This document shows positions 8,401-16,490 of a DNA stretch of 64,000 bases, piece after piece. The stretch covers positions 52,243-116,242 of the forward strand of contig WRLD01000005.1 of assembly GCA_009777845.1 (NCBI GenBank). The letters are read 5' to 3'. Every line of letters begins with the position of its first letter. Positions within the stretch are counted from its first letter, which is position 1. The notes under the pieces are model-generated. The model worked only from the letters and a program-made list of their open reading frames with translations, was not told the DNA's origin and made no database searches. A program made the translations under genes and the position numbers. Source of the stretch: Defluviitaleaceae bacterium (lineage in GTDB: Bacteria; Bacillota; Clostridia; Lachnospirales; WQUN01).

Positions 8401-10852
8401 TACTGCCGCGTTGTACCGCTACTATTCGCGCGTTCTGTTGTGAAAAATCGAAAACAATACCAAAGGTAAACCACCGCGCCGTCCATGCAGGGCTAGTAAG
8501 CGAATCAATACTCGTAAAGCGCGTAAACAGCCCAGAGCTACTCGCAAGCTGTAGCGGATTGGACGTGTCCACGGGCATGGTAGCCCCTGATATTACGCCA
8601 AATTGCGGCGTTGCGTTCGCGTTAGTTCTGCCCTGCGTAATACCAAGCAGAGTAGACGAGCCAGAGCGGAACTCCAACGCAAGCGAAGGGCGGTTTGGGT
8701 TGTTCCCTGCTGTGATTGTGCCAGGCAAATAATCAAAGGTGACAAAGACCCTGTTACCAACGGCAGGCGAGGGTAAGGTCGTAGATACAGACCTTGCTCC
8801 GCCCTGCCCAGAAATAATCCAGTTATAGTAATTGTTGGCAGGGCTTGCCCCTGCTTCCGCCACTACCTCACCTGCGCTAAACTGCCAACGGCGCGCGTCC
8901 GTAGTGCCTGTAGTCGTAAAATACGAGCCAGAAAACTCGCCCTCCATACGAGCGGCAGGCCACTGGAATGGTGTCCAGTCGCTGTAATTGCCTGCGCGTA
9001 GTGTGGGGATTAAGGTGGCGAAGATATGAGTGGGGCTTGGGCTTGGCGAGGGGCTTGGTGAGGGGCTTGGCGAAGGGCTAGGACTTGGGCTTGGTGAAGG
9101 GCTTGGCGAGGGGCTAGGGCTAGGGCTTGGCGTAGGAGTACCGCCCTCCGCAATAGTGATTCCTGTAATAAGCATATCGGGGAACGGCGCGGACGAGCTG
9201 TCACAGCCGATACTATAACGCACAGTGCCGTCTGCCAAAATTTGTGAGCCGTTCATAACGGCAGTTAGCGTAAATTCGCCGCTTGCGTTAGGTGTAGCAA
9301 AATAAGTGCGTTGCGGCGATACGCCGTCCTCCGTGCGTATTCTCGCGCGCTTGCCTGCCGCGTTATTTGTAAAACTGCCAGTAACTGTAAACGTGTATTC
9401 ACTACTCGCGTTTACGCCCGATAGGTTATTTATTTGGAACAATACGCCCTGTGATGAGCCTGTTCTGCCAGTAACTGTTACCGAGCGTGAAGCCCCAGAG
9501 TTGGCGGTGATTTGCGTAGTAGACGCGCCGTTTCTTACCAGTACGTCTGTGGCGCGGGCGGAGGACGAGCTGCCGCCAGTGCCAGTAAGCCGCGTAAACG
9601 CGTCGGCAGGCATAGTCTGCATATTAAACAAAAATGGGTCGGGTTCTACAGAAATAGAGGGAAAGACTAATTGCGGATAGTTGCTTCTTATATGACGAGT
9701 AGCGTCCCCTATTGTACTCATTCCTATATCGGGATATTGTCCGCAGCTATAATTGGAAGTCCACGCCATTACGCCCTGCCAGTTATTGTTAAATGCGTTT
9801 ACATAGTCCTGCCGTATTGTGTATTGCGTGCTTGTTTGGGTAAACGGCGTACTGCTTCCTGTCCAGCCGCGAGTACCGCCGCCGTAGGTTTCGCCTATTA
9901 GCGCGGGTCGGTCGGCGGTTAGCCCCCAGCCGCCCTGTGCAAGCGTTCCTGTAGGCGTTCTCGTAAAGGGGTGACCGAACCATTCGCCCACATAGTCATA
10001 ATAATGGGTAGACCAAAAATCCAGCTTGGCGTACGGGCTGTTAAGCTGCGCCTGCATACGCGTGTCGGAGGCCATATTGCCTGTATGATTGTCGGAATTA
10101 TACTTAGGCATAGCAAAGCCGACCGTTACCAGTACATCGCTTGTACTGCGTATTTCGGCGGCGTTACGCGCGAAAAAGTTCGTCAAATGCGCCCACGAGA
10201 AGCCGTTGGTTGAATAATTCTGCACACGGTTTCCGTTTACGTCCTCCTCGTGTACCCAGTCCGGCTCGTTCATCAGGTCAATACTCCACAAATACGGATT
10301 GTCGCCGAAACGCTGAATAAAGCCCCTTGTGTAATGCTCCACAAACGAGTCAATATTCGCCGAGGACGAGAGCATATTACGCCACCTCGCGCCGTTTGTT
10401 CCCTTGAAATGGTCGAACGAGGTAATCGCCGCCATTATATAAATTTCGTGTTCCATGGCTAGGTCGAACAGCTGCCCGAGGTGATTCCAGTGACTGCTAG
10501 AAACGCCCGAAACAAGCCCCTGCGCGTTGATTGTAACCGCGCCCTGGTCGTTGTTACAGTTTACCCATATTCTGGTAGCATTTACGCCGTCCTGCTTCAA
10601 CAGCGCGAAATGCTCCGCCCATTGGGAACGGTTGAAATTGCCGCCGAAGTCGTTCCAGTTGAACCACGGCGTATTTACGCCGTTGACCCAAATTCGCTGG
10701 TCGTCCCCTACCCTAAACTCCTGCCCCGAAACATAAATTCGGCGCGGGTCGCGGGTAGAAAGCGCCGTTACTTGCTCAGTTATGTGAAGCATAGGCAGCA
10801 TCGAGGCAAGTATGGTGATAGTGAGTAGAATTGCGGTGATTTGTTTTTTCAT
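5492..10852 (-). CDS. Secreted multidomain polysaccharidase: GH5-like, CBM-like, PL11 rhamnogalacturonan lyase, dockerin
   Basis: A 1786-residue exported enzyme. Residues 1-31 are a signal peptide. About 35-400 is a GH5-type barrel with LMNEPD (acid/base Glu near 195) and LIGETYGG (nucleophile Glu near 320). About 410-570 looks like a carbohydrate-binding beta-sandwich. About 575-610 is a PS-repeat linker. About 615-985 holds further binding-type domains. From about 994 WLDRGVVAVPN begins a PL11 rhamnogalacturonan lyase, which cleaves the pectin RG-I backbone. Residues 1718-1786 are a type I dockerin with two Ca-binding loops (GDVDGNGFIN, ADIDGNGVVN). The ribosome binding site is GGGAGGGG. 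GH5 and PL11 joined in one chain with a dockerin is unusual. Confidence 0.9.
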   Translation of the reverse strand: MKKQITAILLTITILASMLPMLHITEQVTALSTRDPRRIYVSGQEFRVGDDQRIWVNGVNTPWFNWNDFGGNFNRSQWAEHFALLKQDGVNATRIWVNCNNDQGAVTINAQGLVSGVSSSHWNHLGQLFDLAMEHEIYIMAAITSFDHFKGTNGARWRNMLSSSANIDSFVEHYTRGFIQRFGDNPYLWSIDLMNEPDWVHEEDVNGNRVQNYSTNGFSWAHLTNFFARNAAEIRSTSDVLVTVGFAMPKYNSDNHTGNMASDTRMQAQLNSPYAKLDFWSTHYYDYVGEWFGHPFTRTPTGTLAQGGWGLTADRPALIGETYGGGTRGWTGSSTPFTQTSTQYTIRQDYVNAFNNNWQGVMAWTSNYSCGQYPDIGMSTIGDATRHIRSNYPQLVFPSISVEPDPFLFNMQTMPADAFTRLTGTGGSSSSARATDVLVRNGASTTQITANSGASRSVTVTGRTGSSQGVLFQINNLSGVNASSEYTFTVTGSFTNNAAGKRARIRTEDGVSPQRTYFATPNASGEFTLTAVMNGSQILADGTVRYSIGCDSSSAPFPDMLITGITIAEGGTPTPSPSPSPSPSPSPSPSPSPSPSPSPSPSPSPSPTHIFATLIPTLRAGNYSDWTPFQWPAARMEGEFSGSYFTTTGTTDARRWQFSAGEVVAEAGASPANNYYNWIISGQGGARSVSTTLPSPAVGNRVFVTFDYLPGTITAGNNPNRPSLALEFRSGSSTLLGITQGRTNANATPQFGVISGATMPVDTSNPLQLASSSGLFTRFTSIDSLTSPAWTARWFTFGIVFDFSQQNARIVAVQRGSTAVLADVTVPISGSDISSVVWNYTRPSGVNISTDNNGIDNLFFFYEAHHTNTIVDFVPPAMLGAPPSPVDPGANATLWQNWFITADKGAQIADLNLPTQIQAILFDGSSATVPISWAVTDMPWTRTAEKPTTMVFDSNRAGVYEFTGTTTDVNGVAHNRMGVKPKIFVEVRTGLLHDFARPVEWLDRGVVAVPNNSGGGTLVQWRLSAEEYAQDMRFDVFRLRGGSDTRIATATNATNFIDTGGAAGDGYWVVPVGESRDSVTAGYGVRLANNYLQVPLQQPRSRPNPALAYNGVLNYPSTENPTTTIDYIVSDMSVADVDSDGQYEILVKWTTNMQRDPGLSARHTGETIYDMYKFSPTTGASELLWRINWGINRTSGEHIAPMHFFDLDNSGFAKFAIATSEGTRVYHPDPVTGLVLETFEGGTPVYIIGGNGTNNHSGNFNYHGLLNFSRGFYNRDSASGGNWVSNPSNVWIGGTRCPVRNVNNTGAVGRINNGPEFFTVFDGLTGLPLDTVEYFAPYGINRGGWGDTNQNRSDRFMGAVAFMPKGGVEGAEPWPTVVEARQHYNPSFAAAYQLIDGKIQAIWQYDFREWGTPTGGNHQMIVGDVNFDGYDEVSFGSVTLDHRGRILWAATGDRGTINVGHGDALHQTAIFPNSRELYRFSPHEAGPPDNVTLFHAATGRPVWTHSTAANDVGRGAMGNITPLPGFEVWASGGTPIHNMLTGEQIHVSGGVPINFMVYWTGALMREFLDGGGDAALSISRLTNFNFSYQPSVGIVRNAGASRLEATRANVQTLTGTLSVNGTKSNPSLQADIFGDWREEIIVRTSNNQALRIYTTNHHTPYTFYTFMHDPAYRLAVSLQNAAYNQPPHPSFYIGPTVAASVLAREMPVPNTRFARVPQGDFVIGDVDGNGFINIIDMITIARYVVGENVSIDLRAADIDGNGVVNEQDVRMILKLLVGFRLEDIRA
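9027..9140. repeat. PS-repeat linker coding tract
   Basis: A run of GGGCTTGG/CGAGGGGCTT-type hexamers on the plus strand encodes an alternating Pro-Ser linker on the minus strand (residues about 575-610 of the GH5/PL11 enzyme). Such linkers separate catalytic modules in extracellular enzymes. The tract is prone to length change by slippage in units of six bases, which keeps the frame. Confidence 0.85.
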
Positions 10853-10903
10853 ACAAGAAATCCCCTCCCAAAAATAACCATTACAAATTTACTACAATTT
10901 TAA

Positions 10904-10932
10904 TTGACATACGCTTTTCTACGTTGTATATT
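10904..10932 (+). promoter_or_regulatory. Consensus promoter in the thrC-GH5/PL11 gap
   Basis: TTGACA (10904-10909), 17-bp spacer, TATATT (10927-10932). It points rightwards, antisense to both neighbouring genes, and is followed about 100 bp later by an intrinsic terminator, with no open frame between them. Confidence 0.6.
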
Positions 10933-10938
10933 TGTGTC

Positions 10939-11036
10939 GAGATATAAATTTGGTCGTGCAACACACTAACATAATTTGACAACGTGGTTTTTACCGCATA
11001 TCGGACAGGGCATATCCCCCCTGTCCTCTTTTTTTT
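10939..11036 (+). ncRNA. Candidate small RNA of about 95 nt
   Basis: Bounded by a consensus plus-strand promoter and by a GGACAGG/CCTGTCC hairpin (11003-11026) followed by CTCTTTTTTTT, which is a rho-independent terminator on this strand only. On the opposite strand the hairpin has no U-tract, so it is not the terminator of thrC. No ribosome binding site with a reading frame was seen inside. No match to 6S, SRP RNA or another known RNA was recognised. Confidence 0.4.
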
Positions 11037-11056
11037 GCGGAAAAGCGGAAACGCCC

Positions 11057-12472
11057 CTACTGCAAAAACTCCAACACGCATTTCTCCATTCCCGCAATCT
11101 CCGCCACACCGCTATGCACCACATCACGGCCTTTCAAGCCGCAAAACTGCACAGGCACGCTGCCCCTTGTAAGCTCCGCCATTTGCTCCATAAGCTCAAA
11201 ATCGTCATACCTCTCGTACTTGTCGTCAATGCTCGTCATTACAGTTTTTGTAAATTTATACGGACTTGCGGTAGACACAATCACGCCCCTTTCGCCAGAT
11301 TTTTCCTGCGCGGTGTATGCCACAGCCGTGTGCGGGTCGATTAAATAGCCCTGTGCGAAAACCTTTTTTATTGCGGCGCGTACCTCCCTTTCCGTAGCGG
11401 CATAGCCGACAAAATCTCTAGGCACATCTAACGTAAAACGCTGTTTAGTCGACAGCCTCGTCAGCCGCTCCTGCACATTGTCACTGGAAATTTCATACAC
11501 CAAACGCTCAAAATTGCTAGGCACTAGAATATCCATAGACGGCGAGGACGTTAAATAAAACGGACGATTAGAATCAAAAACGCCAGTATCAAAATAGTCA
11601 CAAAGCACCCTATTCTCGTTGCTTGCACAAATTAGCTTGTCAATAGGAAGCCCCATTTTTTTTGCGTAATAGCCTGCCAAAATGTTGCCGAAATTGCCTG
11701 TAGGCACGACAAAATTAACGGCTCCCTGCGAGCCAAGCCGCGAATACGCATAGAAATAATATACAATTTGCGGTATGAGCCTGCCTGTATTGATGGAGTT
11801 TGCAGAGGAAAACTCGTAGCCGTTGGAATCTAGCTGTTCATTAAGCCGCTTGTCGAGCAGAATACGCTTTACCTCGCTTTGCGCATCGTCAAAATTGCCT
11901 TTTATTCCCACCACACAAATATTTTTTGCGTTTTGTGTAATCATATGCTGCTTTTGTACCACGCTTACGCCGTTTTCGGGATAAAAAACAATTATTTTTA
12001 TGCCGTCTATATCTTTGAAGCCCTCCAAGGCGGCTACGCCAGTATCGCCCGAGGTAGCGGTCAAAATTACTTGCGTTTTCGGGTTTTTTGTTTTCTTTAA
12101 AGCCGTAGTCATCAAATGCGGCAAAATCGACAACGCCATATCCTTAAACGCCAGCGTTTTCCCATGATACAGCTCCAAAAACGAAGTACCAGCCGCATGA
12201 ACCAACGGCGCGACATCGGGCGAAAAGAAATTCGCGGCATTATACGCGCTGTCCACACAGCCTTTCAGCTCGTCATGGGTATAATCGGTAAAATATTTCT
12301 GCATAAGCCACAACGCCGTTTCGTTATAGCTAAAATTTGACAGCTCGCTTATATTGCCCCCACTAGGGATTTCCTCGGGTACATAAAGTCCGCCGTCGTC
12401 GGCGATTCCTTTTATAATCGACTGAGAAGCCGTCAATGCGCGCTTATCGCCGCGTGTACTAAAGTATTTCAT
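11057..12472 (-). CDS. thrC: Threonine synthase
   Basis: A 471-residue PLP enzyme of the ThrC family, converting O-phosphohomoserine to threonine. The N-terminal YFSTRGDKRALTASQSIIKGIADDGG is typical. The PLP lysine is in HGKTLAFKDMALS. ATSGDTGVAALEGF and PTGNFGNILAGYYAKKMGLP are the phosphate-binding and substrate loops. The length agrees with the longer bacterial form that keeps an N-terminal domain. The start overlaps the end of thrB by 14 bp, with GGAGCGG as ribosome binding site. No clear terminator follows on this strand. Confidence 0.95.
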   Translation of the reverse strand: MKYFSTRGDKRALTASQSIIKGIADDGGLYVPEEIPSGGNISELSNFSYNETALWLMQKYFTDYTHDELKGCVDSAYNAANFFSPDVAPLVHAAGTSFLELYHGKTLAFKDMALSILPHLMTTALKKTKNPKTQVILTATSGDTGVAALEGFKDIDGIKIIVFYPENGVSVVQKQHMITQNAKNICVVGIKGNFDDAQSEVKRILLDKRLNEQLDSNGYEFSSANSINTGRLIPQIVYYFYAYSRLGSQGAVNFVVPTGNFGNILAGYYAKKMGLPIDKLICASNENRVLCDYFDTGVFDSNRPFYLTSSPSMDILVPSNFERLVYEISSDNVQERLTRLSTKQRFTLDVPRDFVGYAATEREVRAAIKKVFAQGYLIDPHTAVAYTAQEKSGERGVIVSTASPYKFTKTVMTSIDDKYERYDDFELMEQMAELTRGSVPVQFCGLKGRDVVHSGVAEIAGMEKCVLEFLQ

Positions 12473-13367
12473 TCACTTCCGCTCCATTCAAGTCCGCGTG
12501 CAAAATTTTTGTTTCCCATACGCCGCATTCAATTTCATTTAGGCGCGATTTCATTGTGTCGGCAAATTCACGTTCATGCTCCCGCCCGACAATAGCAATA
12601 ATTGTAGGCCCTGCGCCGCTCATAAAAACGCCCTTTGCGCCCGCCTCCGCAGAACAACTAAAAATCTGCTCCATGCTAGGAATAAGCGTACCGCGATAGG
12701 GCTGATGTATTTTGTCGTTGACGGAAATCGCCAGATTGTCCCAATTTCTGCTCATCATAGAAGCCACAAAAAGCGATGCGCGCGAAATATTAAACACCGC
12801 ATCTGCCCTAGAATACATATTAGGTAATATTTTCCTTGCCTTTGCCGTAGATAGCTGAAAATTCGGGATAAATGTCACAAACGAAAGCTCGTCCGACGGC
12901 GCGATTTTTACGTGGAACAGCTTATCGTCCTCTAGTACAGCTATGATTATTCCGCCGTACACGGCAGGCGCGACATTGTCGGGGTGGCCTTCTATTTGGC
13001 ACGCAAGCTGTGCAAGCTCGTCCTTGGAAAGCGGCTTGCCCGCCAGCTCGTTTGCGGCAAAAAGCCCTGCGACTATACACGCCGAGCTGCTTCCCAAGCC
13101 GCGTGTCATGGGTATATTGTCGTCCTGCGTTATTTTCACCTCGGGTATTTTTTTCCCTATTTCGCTGTAAAAACGCAGCATAGACTGGTAGACCATATTG
13201 TCCTTTGTCAAGTGCGACTTAGGCATACCAGTATTTTTTTTCATTTCAATGGAAAACGCGTCGGCTTCCTGCACTATAAGCTCGTTATATAAATCCAACG
13301 CCATGCCAAGGCAGTCAAAGCCCGCGCCCATGTTTGCCGTAGTCGCAGGTACTTTTACTTTTATCAC
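12459..13367 (-). CDS. thrB: Homoserine kinase
   Basis: A 302-residue GHMP kinase. VPATTANMGAGFDCLGMALDLYNE at the N-terminus and the phosphate loop PMTRGLGSSSACIVAGL are diagnostic, and GVFMSGAGPTIIAIV is the C-terminal motif 3. It makes O-phosphohomoserine for ThrC, encoded directly downstream in an overlapping arrangement. The start lies 41 bp from a -10 element on this strand, and the region upstream is shared with the divergent mgtE promoter. Confidence 0.95.
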   Translation of the reverse strand: MIKVKVPATTANMGAGFDCLGMALDLYNELIVQEADAFSIEMKKNTGMPKSHLTKDNMVYQSMLRFYSEIGKKIPEVKITQDDNIPMTRGLGSSSACIVAGLFAANELAGKPLSKDELAQLACQIEGHPDNVAPAVYGGIIIAVLEDDKLFHVKIAPSDELSFVTFIPNFQLSTAKARKILPNMYSRADAVFNISRASLFVASMMSRNWDNLAISVNDKIHQPYRGTLIPSMEQIFSCSAEAGAKGVFMSGAGPTIIAIVGREHEREFADTMKSRLNEIECGVWETKILHADLNGAEVNEIL

Positions 13368-13407
13368 AGCTTACACCACCGTTCAAATGATTACAAATTA
13401 TCGTACC

Positions 13408-13436
13408 AGTATATAATAAAAAAAAATTGTTGACAA
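13408..13436 (-). promoter_or_regulatory. thrBC promoter
   Basis: Minus-strand TTGTCA (13436-13431) and TATACT (13413-13408) with a 17-bp spacer, about 40 bp before thrB. The -35 hexamer occupies nearly the same bases as a plus-strand TTGACA. Confidence 0.65.
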
Positions 13437-13458
13437 AGCAAGCGATAAGGTTCATTTT
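13430..13458 (+). promoter_or_regulatory. Possible mgtE promoter
   Basis: Plus-strand TTGACA at 13430-13435 with a weak CATTTT 17 bp further on. The -35 is perfect and the -10 is poor, so an activator or a different -10 may be used. No M-box-like leader fits in the short gap before mgtE. Confidence 0.35.
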
Positions 13459-13501
13459 TAGAGGGCATGTTTTACATGTTCAATCTAGGAGGTGTTTACA
13501 A

Positions 13502-14878
13502 ATGCAAAACGCATACGACCAAATCATGGAGTTTTTGAAACAAAAAAACATGAACGAGCTAAAGAGCTTTCTAAACGACTCAAACGAGGTGGACATACTT
13601 GATGCAATACAGAGCTTGTCCGCAAAAAACCAGTGTATAGCCTATCGGCTTTTGTCCAAGGACAAGGCTTTATATGTGTTTGAACAGCTCGACACAGACG
13701 ACCAACAAAATTTGCTTCGCTCGTTTACAGACGAGCAGGCCATAGAGCTAGTAAACGAGCTTGCGCCGGACGACCGCGTAAAATTATTTGACGAAATGCC
13801 AGCCGCTGTCGCCAAAAAAATGCTTGCGATGATTTCGCCCAAGGAGCGCGAAATGACAAACCTGCTCATGGGCTACGAGCCGCGTACGGCAGGGCGCATA
13901 ATGACCCCCGAATACGTTCGCCTATTTAAAGGAATGACCGCCGACAAGGCACTAGAAAAGGTAAAAAGCAACGCCGAGGAAAAGGAAACGATTTACACCC
14001 TTTATATCACTGACGACAAAAGAAAGCTAGAGGGCGTGCTTTCGTTACGCGATTTATTGATTGCTAAGCCCGATGTCACCATCGAGAGCATAATGGAGGA
14101 AACCACCGCCGTAGTCACCACCGACACCGACCAAGAGGAGGTCGCGCGGCTTTTGCAAAAGCTAGACTGGCTCGCCGTACCCGTGGTGGACAAGGAAAAC
14201 CGCATAGTGGGTATTGTTACCATTGACGACGCGGTGGACATTTTGGAGGACGAAACCACCGAGGACTTGTTCATACAGGCAGGTATCGTAGCCAGCGACG
14301 AGGCAAACCGCAGCGAAACCTTAATAAGCGGCAGCTTGTGGGCTATTTGGAAGGTGCGCTTGCCGTTTTTGGTTATTACCATTTTGGCGGGCATGTTTGC
14401 GGCGGTTGTAATGCGCGGCTTTGAGGACGTTTTGGCGGCAACTGTGGCTGTGGCGTTTTTTATGCCGCTCGTTATGGACATGGGCGGCAATGTGGGGGCG
14501 CAATCGTCCACCATTTTTGTACGCGGTGTCGCGCTTGGACAAATTCAAATGGCACAGTTTTGGAAGCATTTTTTTAAGGAATTTAGCGTTGGCGCGAGTA
14601 TCGGCATAGCGAGCGGTATCGTTTCGGGCTTATTTGCGTATACAATGTCCAGTCTATTCTGGGAAGGCGTACCCATGCTAGGTGTAGCCGTTGGGCTTTC
14701 TGTAGCCGCCACTATTACACTGGCCGCCGTACTCGGCTTTTTAATTCCGTATATCCTTATGAAACTGAATGTAGACCAAGCGGCAGGCTCCGCGCCGATT
14801 ATTACGTCTATTAAGGATATTTCGGGGTTGTTGATTTATTTTGGGTTTGTGGCGTTGTTCCTCGGGGGGGGGGCATAG
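13502..14878 (+). CDS. mgtE: Magnesium transporter MgtE
   Basis: A 458-residue MgtE-type Mg2+ channel. An N-terminal helical superhelix domain with LDTDDQQNLLRSF and LAPDDRVKLFDEMP is followed by two CBS domains (about residues 140-260) and a five-helix membrane domain with PLVMDMGGNVGAQSSTIFVRG, the pore-forming signature. The CBS/N domains sense cytosolic Mg2+ in characterised members. AGGAGGTG is 7 bp before ATG 13502. The 25 extra codons upstream have no ribosome binding site. The last codons (FLGGGA) and the TAG stop are made by a G10 run that starts a dispersed repeat. Confidence 0.93.
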   Translation: MQNAYDQIMEFLKQKNMNELKSFLNDSNEVDILDAIQSLSAKNQCIAYRLLSKDKALYVFEQLDTDDQQNLLRSFTDEQAIELVNELAPDDRVKLFDEMPAAVAKKMLAMISPKEREMTNLLMGYEPRTAGRIMTPEYVRLFKGMTADKALEKVKSNAEEKETIYTLYITDDKRKLEGVLSLRDLLIAKPDVTIESIMEETTAVVTTDTDQEEVARLLQKLDWLAVPVVDKENRIVGIVTIDDAVDILEDETTEDLFIQAGIVASDEANRSETLISGSLWAIWKVRLPFLVITILAGMFAAVVMRGFEDVLAATVAVAFFMPLVMDMGGNVGAQSSTIFVRGVALGQIQMAQFWKHFFKEFSVGASIGIASGIVSGLFAYTMSSLFWEGVPMLGVAVGLSVAATITLAAVLGFLIPYILMKLNVDQAAGSAPIITSIKDISGLLIYFGFVALFLGGGA

Positions 14879-14990
14879 GGGGCATAGCCCCCTTTTCACC
14901 GCTATAGTTTGGTGGGAATGTCGTCACGAGCCTTTATAGTGAAAGGGCGATATTCTCGTTATGGGAATATCGTCACGAGCCTTTATAGTG
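14863..14990. repeat. Family D repeat, copy 1 (terminator-like, at a convergent gene junction)
   Basis: It begins with G10 at the end of mgtE. GGGGGC-ATA-GCCCCC followed by TTTT (14878-14896) is an intrinsic terminator for mgtE. Two near-identical 27-bp blocks follow (14915-14941 and 14964-14990, GGAATrTCGTCACGAGCC...). The right end encodes the last codons and the TGA stop of the convergent gene at 14973-15218. An inverted copy lies at 46304-46377. Confidence 0.8.
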
Positions 14991-15218
14991 TACATTCCTT
15001 AATTTACAAGCTATTTCCTCACATTCTTCAATAGTTTTTTCAAATTGCAGTCCAAAGCTATCTCGGAATACAGAATAAATCAGATTTCCGCAAGATTGTT
15101 CACCACTAGCCATACCTTGTTCTATCCTTTCAATTTCATATTGATACTCACTCCGAATCAAAGGATATATTTCTAATGGATTCCATTCGTTTATTATCTG
15201 TTGTATCATTTTGTCCAT
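14973..15218 (-). CDS. Small conserved-looking protein, possibly DUF1871-like
   Basis: An 81-residue acidic protein. IINEWNPLEIYPLI followed by YQYEIERI and a C-terminal TIEECEEIACKL resembles the short DUF1871 family of Firmicutes, of unknown function. That resemblance is from memory and weak. GAGGGCAT precedes the ATG. It lies 26 bp after a larger orphan gene, so the two are probably co-transcribed. Both are clearly richer in A+T than mgtE. The last five codons and the stop lie in the family D repeat. Confidence 0.5.
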   Translation of the reverse strand: MDKMIQQIINEWNPLEIYPLIRSEYQYEIERIEQGMASGEQSCGNLIYSVFRDSFGLQFEKTIEECEEIACKLRNVHYKGS

Positions 15219-15244
15219 ATGCCCTCACTAATTAAATCACTGAC

Positions 15245-15703
15245 TTAATAAAGCTCGATATATAATTTATCTTCATAGAACTCATTCAAATAATCGAAAA
15301 TTCTATCTTTAATATCAGTAACTGTCCTCAAATAATGAAGATATTCTTGTAGCTTGGCTATAGGCAGATATTTATTAGGACGTATTGTTTCTAAATAACA
15401 TTTTTCATATTTTTGGATAATTGAATTATTGATTTCATTTAATTTTGTTTTTCCTGTTTCTTCTAGTATAAAATTATTAAAATTAGGGCTGTCAACTTGT
15501 TGGATATTAAGGCTATAATCATATAGCTCTAAGACCTTGTTGTTGTAGATGTAAAATGGAGTAATTATATGCTCATTAACATAAATATCTGTTTCCTCAA
15601 GTTGATTTAAAATATCACAAAACGCAACCACATTATAATAATCGCCGTTGGATATTTTCAATGGATTCATTTCCTTAAATAAATCACACAAATTTTTTTT
15701 CAT
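15245..15703 (-). CDS. Hypothetical protein, AT-rich
   Basis: A 152-residue protein with no family recognised. It is soluble, rich in Asn, Tyr and Glu, with no signal peptide or membrane segment. GAGG lies 7 bp before the ATG. Size, composition and pairing with a second small acidic gene resemble immunity proteins of polymorphic-toxin loci, but no toxin is adjacent, so this is only a suggestion. The low G+C content sets it apart from neighbouring housekeeping genes. Confidence 0.55.
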   Translation of the reverse strand: MKKNLCDLFKEMNPLKISNGDYYNVVAFCDILNQLEETDIYVNEHIITPFYIYNNKVLELYDYSLNIQQVDSPNFNNFILEETGKTKLNEINNSIIQKYEKCYLETIRPNKYLPIAKLQEYLHYLRTVTDIKDRIFDYLNEFYEDKLYIELY

Positions 15704-15784
15704 TTTTAAACCTCAAAAAATTTATTGTACCTCTAATACTATTGCCTGTGAGTATATCGCATATCGCCAAGGGGGCTAGGTTGC

Positions 15785-16114
15785 ATGTTTAAAAGCCATG
15801 AGGGCGAACGGGAATTTTGTGATTTTATGGAATATTGGATTTGCGAATATTTCCGCCGCAATGTAACAGACGAAACAATTGGCTTTTGGTGTGACGGTGT
15901 TTTGTTTGAGGTACTCTTAACGAAAACAACGGCTCTCTTTACTGCATTTGTCGGCAAAACAGGTCAAGATAAATATAAGCTATCCTTGCATTTTGTTGAA
16001 GCTCTGCTTGAAGATTGGGGCAATGACGTGAAATCTCGCTTGCCTAAACCAAGCGACTATAACTCGCTGTGCATTGATTGCGAAAAAAGGACAATGGCAG
16101 TATATCTCAAATGA
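15785..16114 (+). CDS. Hypothetical protein
   Basis: A 109-residue soluble protein with several Cys and Trp residues (GFWCDGVLFEVLL, CIDCEKR). No family was recognised. It is the only plus-strand gene between two minus-strand groups. A purine-rich AAGGGGG lies 8-14 bp before the ATG. It could be a genuine orphan or the remnant of a longer gene. The C-terminal MAVYLK ends just before a short stretch of repeat-like sequence. Confidence 0.5.
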   Translation: MFKSHEGEREFCDFMEYWICEYFRRNVTDETIGFWCDGVLFEVLLTKTTALFTAFVGKTGQDKYKLSLHFVEALLEDWGNDVKSRLPKPSDYNSLCIDCEKRTMAVYLK

Positions 16115-16154
16115 TACATTTTTTTAATCCGTGTGAATCCGCTAAATCTGCGTT

Positions 16155-16490
16155 CTATCTTTTTTTGTACCTATAAATGCTTTCGGTTGGGTTGTGAGCT
16201 GTAGCTACATCTGCAACAACAAACATTATACACCCACCGCACACTTTCGCTCCTGCTATTTCGGAGGGTATGCTTAGAGTAGCAAATTTAGACGGCGTGG
16301 GCAGCTTTTCGCCGTTTTCGAGCAAAACCTCTATATACCCCTCCAACGCCTCGACAGCCATTATCGCCGATTCCTCTAGCGTATCATAGCCGCCGGTAAA
16401 GCAACCGTGCAAATCGGGGAAAAACACCGATATAGAGCCATTTTCCTCGTTTATAAATTGTGCTGGGTATGCGTATTTAGTTGTTTCCAT
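16155..16490 (-). CDS. hicB: HicB-family antitoxin
   Basis: A 111-residue HicB-type protein. YPAQFINEENGSISVFFPDLHGCFTGGYDTLEESAIMAVEAL is the partly degraded RNase H-like fold that defines HicB antitoxins, and the conserved Pro-Asp-Leu-x-Gly-Cys turn is intact. It lacks an obvious C-terminal helix-turn-helix. ATG 16490 is preferred over GTG 16499 because GAGGTGA sits 5 bp before it. It overlaps the end of hicA by 14 bp. HicB blocks the HicA RNase and usually represses the operon. Confidence 0.85.
   Translation of the reverse strand: METTKYAYPAQFINEENGSISVFFPDLHGCFTGGYDTLEESAIMAVEALEGYIEVLLENGEKLPTPSKFATLSIPSEIAGAKVCGGCIMFVVADVATAHNPTESIYRYKKR

Noticed and set aside
9027..9140. Tandem repeats that might be a CRISPR or minisatellite
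   Set aside because: They are in-frame Pro-Ser linker codons of the polysaccharidase, without spacers.
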